Shown here piece by piece: positions 6,869-15,268 of a stretch of 22,945 nt of DNA (position 1 is its first letter; every line of letters begins with the position of its first letter). Below the pieces are notes generated by a model that saw only the letters and a list, made by a program, of their open reading frames with translations, did not search any database and was not told the DNA's origin. This DNA comes from Desulfosporosinus sp. UBA5188 (lineage in GTDB: Bacteria > Bacillota > Desulfitobacteriia > Desulfitobacteriales > Desulfitobacteriaceae): NCBI GenBank assembly GCA_002413075.1, contig DHWG01000177.1, positions 1 to 22,945 on the forward strand. The letters run 5' to 3'. The position numbers and the translations under genes were made by a program.

Positions 6869-7827
6869 GAAAAGTATTTGGCTCTATTAGCCGTGGGCTA
6901 CTTCTAATCACGCTTGGGGTTATATTTTTCCTGCTGAACTATGATATTTTATCTTGGGGTTTTTGGGTTCATGTCGCTGACCTATGGCCACTAATCCTGA
7001 TCTTAGCAGGGATCGGGTTGTTGTTTAGCCGCAGGATTCCGCTGAGTGCTGTTTTGCTGGTGTTTCTCCTGAGCATGGTTGCTTACTCTATGGTTGTGGG
7101 GGATAAGCCTTTACCTGGTCAAATGAATAACCTTTTTAATGGTGGAACGACAGAAACCAGGCCCATCAGTGTACCCTTGCCTCCAGACGTGAAAAAAGCG
7201 AAGGTCAATCTAAACTTGGGAGGCGCTAAGGTGTCTGTCGTGGCTCTAGAGCCCGGAGTCAGCGAAAATCAACTGATGACAGGGAATTATCAAGGGCTAG
7301 AACAGGGTAATATGAGCGGGACTAATAAATCGGGTTTAAGTACCACTCAGTCCGGAGATACTCTCAATGTTACACTGTCGTCAGCTTCATTCGGGAGAAA
7401 CACGGGTAATATGACCCGGAGTGATTTCGAGCTCAACTTGTCTAACAAGGTGCACTATGACTTAGATATGTCGGCAGGTGCAATCAACGGGACGATGGAT
7501 TTAAGTCGCCTTTTGGTGGATAATCTTAAAATTAGTACAGGTGCAAGTGACTTCAGCGTTCAATTTGGAGATACTGGGATTGCCACCCATGGAAAGATTG
7601 ATAGTGGCGCTTCTAAATTAACATTGGTTATTCCTGAGAATGTGGGGGTAACCATTCGGTTGAATGGCGTAGCCACAAGCACAAATTTTATGGGCTCAGG
7701 TTTACTGTCAGACGATAAAAATTGGGTCAGTCCAAATTATTCTGCAGCGAAAACCAAAATTAATTTAGATATTTCCATGGCTGCTGGTTCAATACAATTA
7801 GAACGACCTAAGACCAATATTCAATAG
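6865..7827 (+). CDS. LiaF-like protein with C-terminal beta toast-rack domain
   Basis: A 320-residue protein. The N-terminal part (about 8-78) holds three hydrophobic helices, including DLWPLILILAGIGLLF, which repeats the WPL-LILIGI motif of its upstream partner. A linker (79-100) leads to a C-terminal region (about 100-318) of short repeated beta strands with many Ser, Gly, Asn and Thr, as in LiaF/DUF2154 and DUF4097 toast-rack folds; this part is probably outside the membrane. ATG 6865 overlaps the previous stop, and GGGGAGGAAG lies just upstream. The likely role is envelope-stress sensing together with the PspC protein. No response-regulator or kinase partner is in the window. Confidence 0.85.
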   Translation: MRKVFGSISRGLLLITLGVIFFLLNYDILSWGFWVHVADLWPLILILAGIGLLFSRRIPLSAVLLVFLLSMVAYSMVVGDKPLPGQMNNLFNGGTTETRPISVPLPPDVKKAKVNLNLGGAKVSVVALEPGVSENQLMTGNYQGLEQGNMSGTNKSGLSTTQSGDTLNVTLSSASFGRNTGNMTRSDFELNLSNKVHYDLDMSAGAINGTMDLSRLLVDNLKISTGASDFSVQFGDTGIATHGKIDSGASKLTLVIPENVGVTIRLNGVATSTNFMGSGLLSDDKNWVSPNYSAAKTKINLDISMAAGSIQLERPKTNIQ

Positions 7828-7851
7828 TCCATAAACATTGTATTATAGAAG

Positions 7852-7888
7852 GAAGTTAGGGGAGGGCGCATTGCTCTCCCCTAACTTC
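7852..7888. terminator. Strong hairpin after the PspC/LiaF-like pair
   Basis: GAAGTTAGGGGAG (7852-7864) pairs perfectly with CTCCCCTAACTTC (7876-7888) around an 11-nt loop: a 13-bp stem. No T run follows, so it is either an imperfect terminator, an mRNA 3' end stabiliser or a processing site. Confidence 0.6.
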
Positions 7889-7916
7889 ATCAATAAGGTA
7901 ACGATGTTTATTGAAG

Positions 7917-7946
7917 TTGCTGTAAACGGGCTTATGATGGTATAAT
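7917..7946 (+). promoter_or_regulatory. Promoter of the DHH-CBS-nucleotidyltransferase gene
   Basis: An extended -10, TGG-TATAAT (7938-7946), with a weak -35 TTGCTG (7917-7922) at an 18-nt spacer. Transcription would start near 7953, about 34 nt before the ATG. Confidence 0.65.
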
Positions 7947-7986
7947 TTAGAAAAACCCTGAGGTTAAGGAATTTGAGGATGGTCTT

Positions 7987-10539
7987 ATGGATATCATTTT
8001 GGCTCATCGCCAACTGGATTTTGATGCGTTAGCGTCAATGATGGCCGCCCAAAAAATTTATCCAAACAGCGTATTGGTTATGGACGGAAAACCGAACGTT
8101 TATGTTCAAGATTTTTTGGCACTATCTAAGGATCAATTGCGGTTTCGCAAGGCTCAGGATATTAACGTGGAAGAAGTTTCTCGAATTATCCTTGTAGATA
8201 CCCATGAACTGCGGCGAGCGGGCTCATTGGGCGAAAAGGTCGCTAAGATCCCTGGCGTTCAGGTGGTAATTTATGACCACCATCCCTATTCAGGCGAACT
8301 CAAACCAGGTATGGTGATTGAAACAGTCGGAGCGTGCGCCACAATACTCGTTGAAAAATTGGTGGCACTTGGGTTACCCTTAAGTACTTTCGAAGCAACG
8401 TTAATCGCCATCGGAATCTATGATGATACTGGGAGCTTATTGTTTGATAGTACCACAGTTCGTGACGTTCAAGCTGTGGCTTATCTATTAGGGCAAGGGG
8501 CAAATTTAGGGGTTATTGCCGAATATTTACGACGACCACTTGCTCAGGAACAAAAAGACCTCTTAAAACAGTTGCTAGACCAGGGAAAGACAGAATTGTT
8601 TGATGGCTTGTCAGTGTATATTACGTTCGCTGAGACAGAAGAATATGTCGGAGGACTTGCTTTATTAGCGCATCAAGTTGGAGAACTTGAAGGCGCTGAT
8701 ACTTGGTTCCTCGTGGTCAAAATGGAGAATCGTGTCTACGTCGTGGGCCGTTCAAGAGGTAGAGGCTTACCTGTTGATGGGTTAGCACAATTATTTGGCG
8801 GGGCAGGCCATGCAAGGGCTGCGTCTGCTACTATTAAGGACGCTGAAATCTCCGTTATCTTGACACAACTGCGTAAAGGGCTCCAGAGTCGGGCAGTACG
8901 CCCTCATCTTGTGAGGGATATGATGAGTTATCCAGTTAAGACAGTGAGCCCGGAGACGCTTCTTGGTGAGGTTGAACAAATTCTATTGCGCTATGGGCAT
9001 ACCGGTGTACCTGTCACTGAGGACAAGTATTTAGTGGGTATTATTTCGCGGCGTGATGTAGAGAAGGCCATTAAACACGGTCTGAGGCACGCGCCAGTGA
9101 AGGGCTTTATGACAACGAAAGTGACGACAGTGGATGTAGAGGCTCCCTGGGAAGAAGTCCAGCGACTGATGGTCCAGCATGATATTGGGCGTCTGCCCGT
9201 GGTCGAAGAAGGACATGTGGTTGGAATTGTTTCCCGGTCAGATGTTTTACGTCTCGTTCATGGTGGTTCGGTTCCTATGGAAACCCAACTTGTTCGAGAG
9301 CGCAGTGTCGCGATGCGTCAGGATATTTTGGATCTGATCGAACACCTACCAGAAGAGATACGCAAGCTCCTGGAAGCAGTGCGAGATACAGCAGAGGAAG
9401 AAGGATATTCAGTTTACCTTGTAGGAGGGTTTGTTAGGGATTTGCTCCTCTACTTCCCGACTCAAGATCTGGATTTTGTCGTCGAAGGTAGTGGGGGAAA
9501 ATTTGCAGAAGCTTTGATCAAACGCCTACCGGACGGGAAGCTTACCCAGCACATTAAGTTCGGAACAGCCCAGATTATTTTTCTTGATGGGAGTCATGTC
9601 GACGTGGCTAGTACGCGGTGGGAATATTATTCCTTCCCCGGAGCGCTTCCTCAAGTAGAGGAATCCTGCCTGCGTGATGACCTGTTTCGACGCGACTTTA
9701 CCATCAATTCCATGGCAATCTGTCTGAATGCCGGGCGTTATGGAGAACTCGTGGATTATTATGGCGGGATGCGGGATTTACAACAAGGACAAATTCGCTT
9801 TTTACATAATATTAGCTTTATTGATGATCCGACTCGGATGGTTAGGGCTGTGCGTTTCTCTGAGCGTTATCACTTTGAGTTAGACAAAGAGACTCATGAG
9901 GCTTTATATACGGCGATTGAGTCAGGCGTCCTTTCTAAGCTGAGCCTTGAGCGTTTTACAGAGGAAATCTTGCTTATTTACAAAGAAGAGAACTATCTGG
10001 GGATGGGCAGAGCCTTAATCAGTAGTGGCTTGTTTAAGGCTTGGTTTGGCGAAGATTATGATTGGAATTTTAGTTTAGATGACTTAGAGGATCGTGCTGA
10101 TTGGTCTTTAAATAGTCGATGGTTAATTTCTATTTCTAAAATGGACTCACTGACTATTGAAAAATTGCTGGGCCGCATATGCTTAGATAGATCACTTCGC
10201 GATGACACCACCACCTTTGTTCGTATGCGGGAGGTGTTAACGAAGCCATTGACGCTGAGTGAGATGGACAAATTGCTCAACAAAGTGCCTAAGGGAGTTG
10301 TTATGGTTTTAGCCCGGGATGAGCGATTTAATAAGTTGATTATGGAATGTCTGGAGGCCAGTCAAAGGATAAACATGTCTCTAGATGGCAAGGCACTTCT
10401 GAAAATGGGTGTTAAAGAGGGACCAGAAATCGGTGAAATCCTTGACCAAGTGCGCATGGCTTGGCTTGAAGGCCGCATAGGAAGTATAGAAGAAGAACAG
10501 GGTATCGTTCGACAGTGGGCTGATAACCTGCATCATTAG
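7987..10539 (+). CDS. DHH-CBS-tRNA nucleotidyltransferase fusion (CCA/A-adding type)
   Basis: An 850-residue multidomain enzyme. Residues 1-305 form a DHH phosphoesterase module: HRQLDFDALASM (7-18), VDTHE (70-74), DHHP (97-100) and the DHHA1 signature GGAGHARAA (271-279). Two CBS domains follow (about 308-366 and 372-425), usually adenosyl-nucleotide sensors. The C-terminal half is a class II poly(A) polymerase/CCA-adding head: GGFVRD (480-485), catalytic DLD (494-496), RRDFTINSMA (568-577) and DDPTRMVRAVRF (613-624). The same order is known from the A-adding enzyme of Aquifex aeolicus, which works with a separate CC-adding enzyme. Whether this one adds A only or full CCA cannot be read directly. 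The downstream M50 protease gene follows at 14 nt. Confidence 0.92.
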   Translation: MDIILAHRQLDFDALASMMAAQKIYPNSVLVMDGKPNVYVQDFLALSKDQLRFRKAQDINVEEVSRIILVDTHELRRAGSLGEKVAKIPGVQVVIYDHHPYSGELKPGMVIETVGACATILVEKLVALGLPLSTFEATLIAIGIYDDTGSLLFDSTTVRDVQAVAYLLGQGANLGVIAEYLRRPLAQEQKDLLKQLLDQGKTELFDGLSVYITFAETEEYVGGLALLAHQVGELEGADTWFLVVKMENRVYVVGRSRGRGLPVDGLAQLFGGAGHARAASATIKDAEISVILTQLRKGLQSRAVRPHLVRDMMSYPVKTVSPETLLGEVEQILLRYGHTGVPVTEDKYLVGIISRRDVEKAIKHGLRHAPVKGFMTTKVTTVDVEAPWEEVQRLMVQHDIGRLPVVEEGHVVGIVSRSDVLRLVHGGSVPMETQLVRERSVAMRQDILDLIEHLPEEIRKLLEAVRDTAEEEGYSVYLVGGFVRDLLLYFPTQDLDFVVEGSGGKFAEALIKRLPDGKLTQHIKFGTAQIIFLDGSHVDVASTRWEYYSFPGALPQVEESCLRDDLFRRDFTINSMAICLNAGRYGELVDYYGGMRDLQQGQIRFLHNISFIDDPTRMVRAVRFSERYHFELDKETHEALYTAIESGVLSKLSLERFTEEILLIYKEENYLGMGRALISSGLFKAWFGEDYDWNFSLDDLEDRADWSLNSRWLISISKMDSLTIEKLLGRICLDRSLRDDTTTFVRMREVLTKPLTLSEMDKLLNKVPKGVVMVLARDERFNKLIMECLEASQRINMSLDGKALLKMGVKEGPEIGEILDQVRMAWLEGRIGSIEEEQGIVRQWADNLHH

Positions 10540-10553
10540 AAGGAGGAAATGCC

Positions 10554-11204
10554 TTGTTTGGTTTTGATTTACCAACCATAATCGCTAATATTCCCGCTTT
10601 GTTGATTGGATTTGCTTTTCACGAATTTGCTCACGGGTGGGTAGCCGACCGTTTAGGAGACCCAACCCCACGCAGTCAAGGGCGTTTAACTTTGAATCCT
10701 ATCGCACATTTAGATCTTTTTGGAACACTCATGGCCCTCTTATATCGATTTGGTTGGGCTAAGCCTGTAATGACCAACCCACATTACTACAAAGGAAATA
10801 AAAAACGAGGACAGATGTTGGTTGCTCTGGCTGGGCCGATTATGAATTTACTCATGGCATTCGTGGTGATGCTTCTATGGTTTCTAACCATGCATTGGGT
10901 TCAAGGATCAGCGTGGAGCGGATATATCTCAGGTGTGTTTGAAGCGACAGTATTTATGAATCTAGGGTTAGGAATCTTTAATCTCTTACCAATCCCTCCT
11001 CTTGATGGATTTGCCGTTCTTGTTGGGATATTGCCAGAACGATTTACTCCGCAGCTACATGTTCTAGAGCAGTATGGAATGTTTATTTTAATGATCCTAC
11101 TTTTCACACCGTTTTTAGGCGCTATACTTCACCCTGCTGTAAACGGAATAGCTTACGCCTATCAGTCAATTTTAATTGTGATATTAACTCCATTTTTAGG
11201 GTAA
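10554..11204 (+). CDS. M50 (site-2 protease) family membrane metalloprotease
   Basis: A 216-residue intramembrane Zn protease of the short S2P type, without a PDZ domain. Zn motif HEFAH is at 23-27 in the first hydrophobic segment. NPIAHLDLFG (48-57) and AGPIMNLL (93-100) are subfamily marks, and LLPIPPLDG (144-152) supplies the third Zn ligand D151. There are about five membrane segments. The TTG start at 10554 is supported by AAGGAGG 7 nt upstream; an ATG at 10549 is out of frame and too close. It is 14 nt from the fusion gene upstream, so the two are co-transcribed. The substrate is unknown; similar genes regularly sit beside trpS and scpAB in Clostridia. Confidence 0.93.
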   Translation: MFGFDLPTIIANIPALLIGFAFHEFAHGWVADRLGDPTPRSQGRLTLNPIAHLDLFGTLMALLYRFGWAKPVMTNPHYYKGNKKRGQMLVALAGPIMNLLMAFVVMLLWFLTMHWVQGSAWSGYISGVFEATVFMNLGLGIFNLLPIPPLDGFAVLVGILPERFTPQLHVLEQYGMFILMILLFTPFLGAILHPAVNGIAYAYQSILIVILTPFLG

Positions 11205-11261
11205 ATAGATTAATAGCATTATAGTGGGTTCTTGTTAACGTCAACTAAAATAATTTAAAGC

Positions 11262-11311
11262 CCCTCGGTAGTGTTAACTGTTTTTCATTCACGTTAATGC
11301 TGCACTGAGGG
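11262..11311 (+). promoter_or_regulatory. Possible leader hairpin in front of trpS
   Basis: CCCTC (11262-11266) pairs with GAGGG (11307-11311) and AGTG (11270-11273) with CACT (11303-11306), with a 3-nt bulge. Inside, TTAAC (11274-11278) pairs with GTTAA (11293-11297). The right arm overlaps the ribosome binding site of the ATG at 11318. There is no T-box motif and the region is too short for one. Confidence 0.3.
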
Positions 11312-11329
11312 AGCGGAATGGAGGCTAAT

Positions 11330-12304
11330 ATGAAAGGTAGAATATTAAGTGGGATGCGTCCGACGGGGGCGCTGCATATTGGGCATCTGAGTGTGATCCA
11401 GAACTGGGTTGCCCTCCAAAATGACTATGAGTGTTATTTTTCCATCGTGGATTTACATGCCTTGACGACAGGGTATGAAGACCGCTTAGACTATCCCAGT
11501 CTGCGACGGGAGATTGCGTTGGATTGGCTTAGTGTTGGAATTGATCCTCAGAAAAGCACTATTTTTGTACAATCTCAGGTCAAAGAGCATTCTGAACTTC
11601 ATTTATTATTATCTATGTTTACGCCATTGTCTTGGTTGGAACGTGTTCCTACGTACAAAGACCAAATTCAACAATTAGCCAAACAGGGCAAAGACCTAGG
11701 TACGTACGGCTTCTTAGGATATCCTCTCCTAATGGCAGCCGACATTTTGTTGTATAAAGCGAGTGTCGTACCCGTTGGGGAAGACCAACTCCCGCATGTT
11801 GAGCTTTGCCGGGAAGTTGCTCGTCGTTTCAATTATCTTTACGGGACAGTGTTTCCTGAACCCAAAGATCTTATTGGGGAAGTGCCTCTCTTACCAGGTG
11901 TTGACGGGCGCAAGATGAGTAAAAGTTATCATAATGCCATATCCCTTACGGCCTCTGCTGAGGAGGTCAAAACCAGGGTCCAGCAAATGGTGACTGACCC
12001 AGCACGGCTTCGTAAAGATGACCTCGGGCATCCCGATGTCTGCATAGTCTTTAAGTTCCATAAGATCTACACTCCAGAAGTTGCGGAAATTGAAGTAAAT
12101 TGTCGCGCCGGCAAGGTCGGTTGTGTCGCATGTAAACGGCAACTTGCGGAGAATTTGGAGAAGTTAATCAGTCCATTCAGGGAACGCCGTGCTTATTGGG
12201 GGGAACCAGGTCGCGTGGAGAAGGTCCTCGAAGAGGGTGCCGAGCGTGCTCGGGTAACTGCCTCGGAAACCATGAAAGAAGTACGCTGCGTCATGGGGTT
12301 GTAA
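11330..12304 (+). CDS. trpS: Tryptophanyl-tRNA synthetase, probable iron-sulfur type
   Basis: Class I aminoacyl-tRNA synthetase that charges tRNA-Trp. The 324 residues are typical of bacterial TrpRS. Motifs: PTGALHIGHL (11-20, HIGH box), GEDQLPHVELCREVARRFN (150-168) and KMSKS (195-199). C238, C258, C265 and C268 form a C-x19-C-x6-C-x2-C pattern close to the [4Fe-4S] site of Thermotoga maritima TrpRS near the anticodon-binding region. ATG 11330 is chosen because MKGRILSGMRPTG matches the family start and GGAGG is 5 nt upstream; ATG 11318, four codons earlier, also has an SD-like AGGGAG. The scpA ATG follows the stop codon directly. Confidence 0.96.
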   Translation: MKGRILSGMRPTGALHIGHLSVIQNWVALQNDYECYFSIVDLHALTTGYEDRLDYPSLRREIALDWLSVGIDPQKSTIFVQSQVKEHSELHLLLSMFTPLSWLERVPTYKDQIQQLAKQGKDLGTYGFLGYPLLMAADILLYKASVVPVGEDQLPHVELCREVARRFNYLYGTVFPEPKDLIGEVPLLPGVDGRKMSKSYHNAISLTASAEEVKTRVQQMVTDPARLRKDDLGHPDVCIVFKFHKIYTPEVAEIEVNCRAGKVGCVACKRQLAENLEKLISPFRERRAYWGEPGRVEKVLEEGAERARVTASETMKEVRCVMGL

Positions 12305-13075
12305 ATGGAAAGTGAGTATGCCGTTCAGTTTGAGCTTCCTGCTTATAAGGGACCCCTTGATTTACTGTTGACGCTTATTCAACAAGAAAAGGTGGATATT
12401 TATGATATCCCCATTGCCCGGATTGCCGACCAGTTTGTGGAAGCCATACGACACATGGGGCCTATGGATATGGAAGTCACCACAGAATTCCTAGTCCTCG
12501 CCGCCCAATTGCTCTATATTAAGTCAAGGGACCTTTTGCCCAAACCTCCAAAGAATGAACAAGGTCAAGTAGGGGAGGAAGATCTGCGGCAGGAACTGGT
12601 GGAACGCTTACTCGCTTATCGGACGTTCAAGCAGGCGGCCGAAGTGTTAGAGGCGTTAGAAACCTCTTCAGGACGATCTTACTGCCGTGAGGTTGACGTT
12701 GAAGGGTTACTGGCAGATGTTATACCAGAGGACCCACTCAAGGGCATTTCTTTTGATAATCTTTGGAAGGCCTTTTGTCAGGTGATCGAGCGGGCCGAAA
12801 AAGGGGAAGAAATCTTGGAGGTTGAACCGGATGAGATCGCCATTGATGTGATGCTTGCGGATGTTTTGCGCCGGGTTCTTCTCCATCCGAAAGGGCTGCG
12901 TTTTAGCCTACTTATGCGGATTGGATCGCGCATGGAAATGGTGGTCTCTTTCCTGGCACTGTTAGAACTTTTGCAAGTAGGAAAAGTACGGGCTGAACAA
13001 GTGACAATACTGAGTGATATTATGATATTTCCTACGAAAAAAGCATGGGAATTCACGGAAGAGGAGTCGATATAA
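12305..13075 (+). CDS. scpA: Segregation and condensation protein A (kleisin)
   Basis: Kleisin subunit of the SMC-ScpA-ScpB complex that compacts and separates chromosomes. Of 256 residues, the N-terminal domain (about 1-90) holds FELPAYKGPLDLLLTLIQQ, the SMC-neck-binding helices, and EFLVLAAQLLYIKSRDLLP. A middle acidic linker (about 90-175) binds ScpB. The C-terminal winged helix (about 185-250) includes VSFLALLELLQVGKV. The ATG directly abuts the trpS stop and lacks a strong ribosome binding site, suggesting translational coupling. It is followed by scpB with overlapping stop and start. Confidence 0.95.
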   Translation: MESEYAVQFELPAYKGPLDLLLTLIQQEKVDIYDIPIARIADQFVEAIRHMGPMDMEVTTEFLVLAAQLLYIKSRDLLPKPPKNEQGQVGEEDLRQELVERLLAYRTFKQAAEVLEALETSSGRSYCREVDVEGLLADVIPEDPLKGISFDNLWKAFCQVIERAEKGEEILEVEPDEIAIDVMLADVLRRVLLHPKGLRFSLLMRIGSRMEMVVSFLALLELLQVGKVRAEQVTILSDIMIFPTKKAWEFTEEESI

Positions 13076-13623
13076 TGCTTTTTCGGGAACGGGAAACGGC
13101 GGCGTTAGAAGCCCTTTTATTTGTCGCCAAAGAGCAACTATCGCCTGAACTGCTCGGGGAGATTCTTGATTTGGACGTGCCTAAGATCGAAGAACTGCTG
13201 AATGAGCTACGAGACCGATATAACGTGGAAGCCTGCGGCTTGAAACTCCTCGAAATCAATGGCGGATATACTTTAGGCACCAAACCAGAAGTCGCCCGAT
13301 ATGTCGAAATTCTCTATAAACAACCCTCTCATGCCCTCTCCAATGCAGCCCTTGAAGTGCTTTCTATTATTGCCTATAAACAGCCGGTCACTCGTGGAGA
13401 AGTGGATTTTATCAGAGGCGTTCAATCCGATCGGGCCTTGGCGACGTTAGTGGAAAAAGAATTAGTGAAAGACGTGGGCCGCAAAGACAGTCCCGGACGC
13501 CCTATTCTTTACGCTACGACAGAACAGTTCCTTCTTCATTTTGGTTTGCGTTCCTTAGATGATATGCCCAACCTTGAAGTAGGTTTGCTGAGCGAGGAAG
13601 AGGTTGCGAGCACTGCGGAGTAG
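13075..13623 (+). CDS. scpB: Segregation and condensation protein B
   Basis: Partner of ScpA in the bacterial SMC complex. The 182 residues are mostly two winged-helix domains: about 5-80 (ALEALLFVAKEQLSPELLGEIL) and about 88-165 (LEVLSIIAYKQPVTRGEVDFIRGV, then GRKDSPGRPILYATT). The ATG at 13075 shares its A with the scpA TAA, with GAGGAG 8 nt upstream. An in-frame upstream ATG at 13045 lies inside scpA and is not needed. The operon closes with a 46-bp palindrome. Confidence 0.96.
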   Translation: MLFRERETAALEALLFVAKEQLSPELLGEILDLDVPKIEELLNELRDRYNVEACGLKLLEINGGYTLGTKPEVARYVEILYKQPSHALSNAALEVLSIIAYKQPVTRGEVDFIRGVQSDRALATLVEKELVKDVGRKDSPGRPILYATTEQFLLHFGLRSLDDMPNLEVGLLSEEEVASTAE

Positions 13624-13675
13624 GGCACTTCGTGGTTGTTCTGCAGGATTACGGATTTAAAATAAAGATATTTTG

Positions 13676-13721
13676 AACGACATTAAGAAGCCATTATTAA
13701 TAATGGCTTCTTAATGTCGTT
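13676..13721. terminator. 46-bp perfect palindrome after scpB
   Basis: Two 23-nt halves (13676-13698 and 13699-13721) are exact reverse complements with no unpaired centre; as RNA or single-stranded DNA it gives one long hairpin. Only a short T stretch follows. Most likely a terminator for the trpS-scpA-scpB transcript, usable in both directions, but the perfect symmetry is longer than a terminator needs. Confidence 0.65.
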
Positions 13722-13955
13722 TGTAGGAGTATTCTTCAGGTTTCTTTCTCAAAAGGTCGATGCACAATCAGTGAATTATGCTACATACTAGTTGGTTTAG
13801 AGAAGGTATTACTAAAATAATGTGGAATTTATTAGTAGAATAACTTAATCTCAGTAAATTAGTTGATGAAATTAGGTAATATACATTTGGGAGAAATCAC
13901 TGGTCATTTCAAAAAAGTATGAAAGTACGAAAATACGAATATGGAGGGATTTCGC
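13722..13955. other. AT-rich leader of lepB, no gene
   Basis: With the 52 nt before the palindrome, this makes a stretch of over 300 nt without a gene. It is AT-rich. I see no reading frame with a ribosome binding site, no RNA gene and no promoter with good boxes at proper spacing; TTGGTT (13792) with TAAAAT (13813) has only a 15-nt spacer. Confidence 0.5.
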
Positions 13956-14492
13956 ATGTTCGACAGAAATAAAACAGTGAAGCTTTTTTGTGACGTATTA
14001 CAAGTCGTGGTTTTTTCCTTGGTATTTAATTGGGGACTTCACGCGACAGTGGCTGATGCTAGAGTTGTACCAACAGGCTCGATGCTTCCCACAATCCAAC
14101 TACAGGATAGATTAATCGTTGACAAAATATCATACAATTTCTCAGAGGTTAAGAGAGGGGACGTCGTTGTATTTCGCCCCCCATCAAACGTAGACCAGAG
14201 TGGAACGGATTGGGTTAAGCGCGTTATTGGACTTCCCGGTGAAAAGGTTGAGATCAGGAACGGGGAAGTATTTATCAATGAACAGGAACTCACTGAACCC
14301 TATGAAATGGAGAAACCGAATTACAAATATGGTCCCTTCGTAATTCCGGAAGGCTCATATTTTGTTTTAGGAGATAACCGGAATAATAGTAAGGACAGTC
14401 ACTACTGGGGTGAATTATCAAATCAGAACATTGTTGGTAAGGTATTCATAAGATATTGGCCACTGGATCATTTCGGGCCGTTAGCAAAATAA
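13956..14492 (+). CDS. lepB: Type I signal peptidase
   Basis: Membrane-bound Ser/Lys protease (S26 family) that removes signal peptides from secreted proteins. Of 178 residues, a single N-terminal membrane segment (about 10-30) is followed by box B VPTGSMLPT (38-46, nucleophile S42), box C LIVDKISY (53-60), box D DWVKRVIGLPGE (85-96, general base K88) and box E GDNRNNSKDSHYWG (139-152). This is the short Gram-positive type. ATG 13956 has GGAGGG 7 nt upstream; the in-frame ATG at 13941 overlaps that site and is rejected. It stands as a single gene at the left end of the accessory region. Confidence 0.95.
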   Translation: MFDRNKTVKLFCDVLQVVVFSLVFNWGLHATVADARVVPTGSMLPTIQLQDRLIVDKISYNFSEVKRGDVVVFRPPSNVDQSGTDWVKRVIGLPGEKVEIRNGEVFINEQELTEPYEMEKPNYKYGPFVIPEGSYFVLGDNRNNSKDSHYWGELSNQNIVGKVFIRYWPLDHFGPLAK

Positions 14493-14620
14493 CTTTTTGA
14501 AAGATAATTGAGACTCGGTTTTAGCCTATGTGAAATGGAGTTGTGTCTTTTCAATAAAAGGAATTGTGTTCTTTCTTTTTGTTTTCACTCCTTAACTATA
14601 AGGGGACCTATTTAGCCTAA

Positions 14621-15268
14621 ATGATAGGGGGGAGAAGAATTATAGAAATTAGCAAGAACGTTGAACCATTTCATATCGGATTATTATTAATCTATTTCGC
14701 CGTAATGATATGGTCACTGATTAATCCAAACGATTTATTTACGTGGTCATTAGAAGTTTTTCCTGCCGTCATTGGTCTCATGGTTATTATTGTTACTTAT
14801 AATCAATTTAGGCTCACTAATTTAGTGTATTTCTTGGTGCTGGTACACGCAATTATTCTGATAGTTGGTGGGCATTATACATATGCAGAAATGCCAATAT
14901 TTAATTGGCTAAGAGATACATTTCATCTTGATAGGAACTATTACGATCGGTTGGGGCATTTTGCTCAGGGTTTTATACCCGCCATCATTGCCAGAGAAAT
15001 ATTATTGCGAAAATCAGGGTTGAATAAAGGTAAATTGCTATCTTTTATTACCATTAGTATTTGCCTTGCCATTAGCGCCTCATATGAATTAGTAGAGTGG
15101 GGGGTGGCTGTTGCTACTGGCAGTGCGGCTGATGCATTTTTAGGGACTCAAGGTGATATTTGGGATACGCAATGGGATATGTTTATGGCACTTTGGGGAG
15201 CGATAATATCATTAGTATTAATGAGTCATCTACATGACAAGTTCTTAAGAAAAATTAATCGTGAGTGA
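14621..15268 (+). CDS. YjdF-like (DUF2238) multi-pass membrane protein
   Basis: A 215-residue inner-membrane protein with about six hydrophobic segments. The YYDRLGHFAQGFIPAIIARE stretch and SYELVEWGVA, then GTQGDIWDTQWDM, are the conserved parts of the DUF2238/YjdF family; function is not known. The start is odd: the only ATG (14621) has no ribosome binding site at proper distance, while a strong AGGGGGGAG (14626-14634) lies just downstream of it. The next in-frame codon at suitable spacing is ATT (14639), a rare start. Real translation may begin there. Alone between lepB and the PhzF-like gene. Confidence 0.85.
   Translation: MIGGRRIIEISKNVEPFHIGLLLIYFAVMIWSLINPNDLFTWSLEVFPAVIGLMVIIVTYNQFRLTNLVYFLVLVHAIILIVGGHYTYAEMPIFNWLRDTFHLDRNYYDRLGHFAQGFIPAIIAREILLRKSGLNKGKLLSFITISICLAISASYELVEWGVAVATGSAADAFLGTQGDIWDTQWDMFMALWGAIISLVLMSHLHDKFLRKINRE

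Noticed and set aside
10549..10551. ATG 10549 as start of the M50 protease gene
   Set aside because: Out of frame with the protease and only 2 nt from the Shine-Dalgarno; TTG 10554 is in frame and well spaced.
11205..11329. T-box or tryptophan attenuator before trpS
   Set aside because: Only about 125 nt, no T-box core and no Trp-codon leader peptide.
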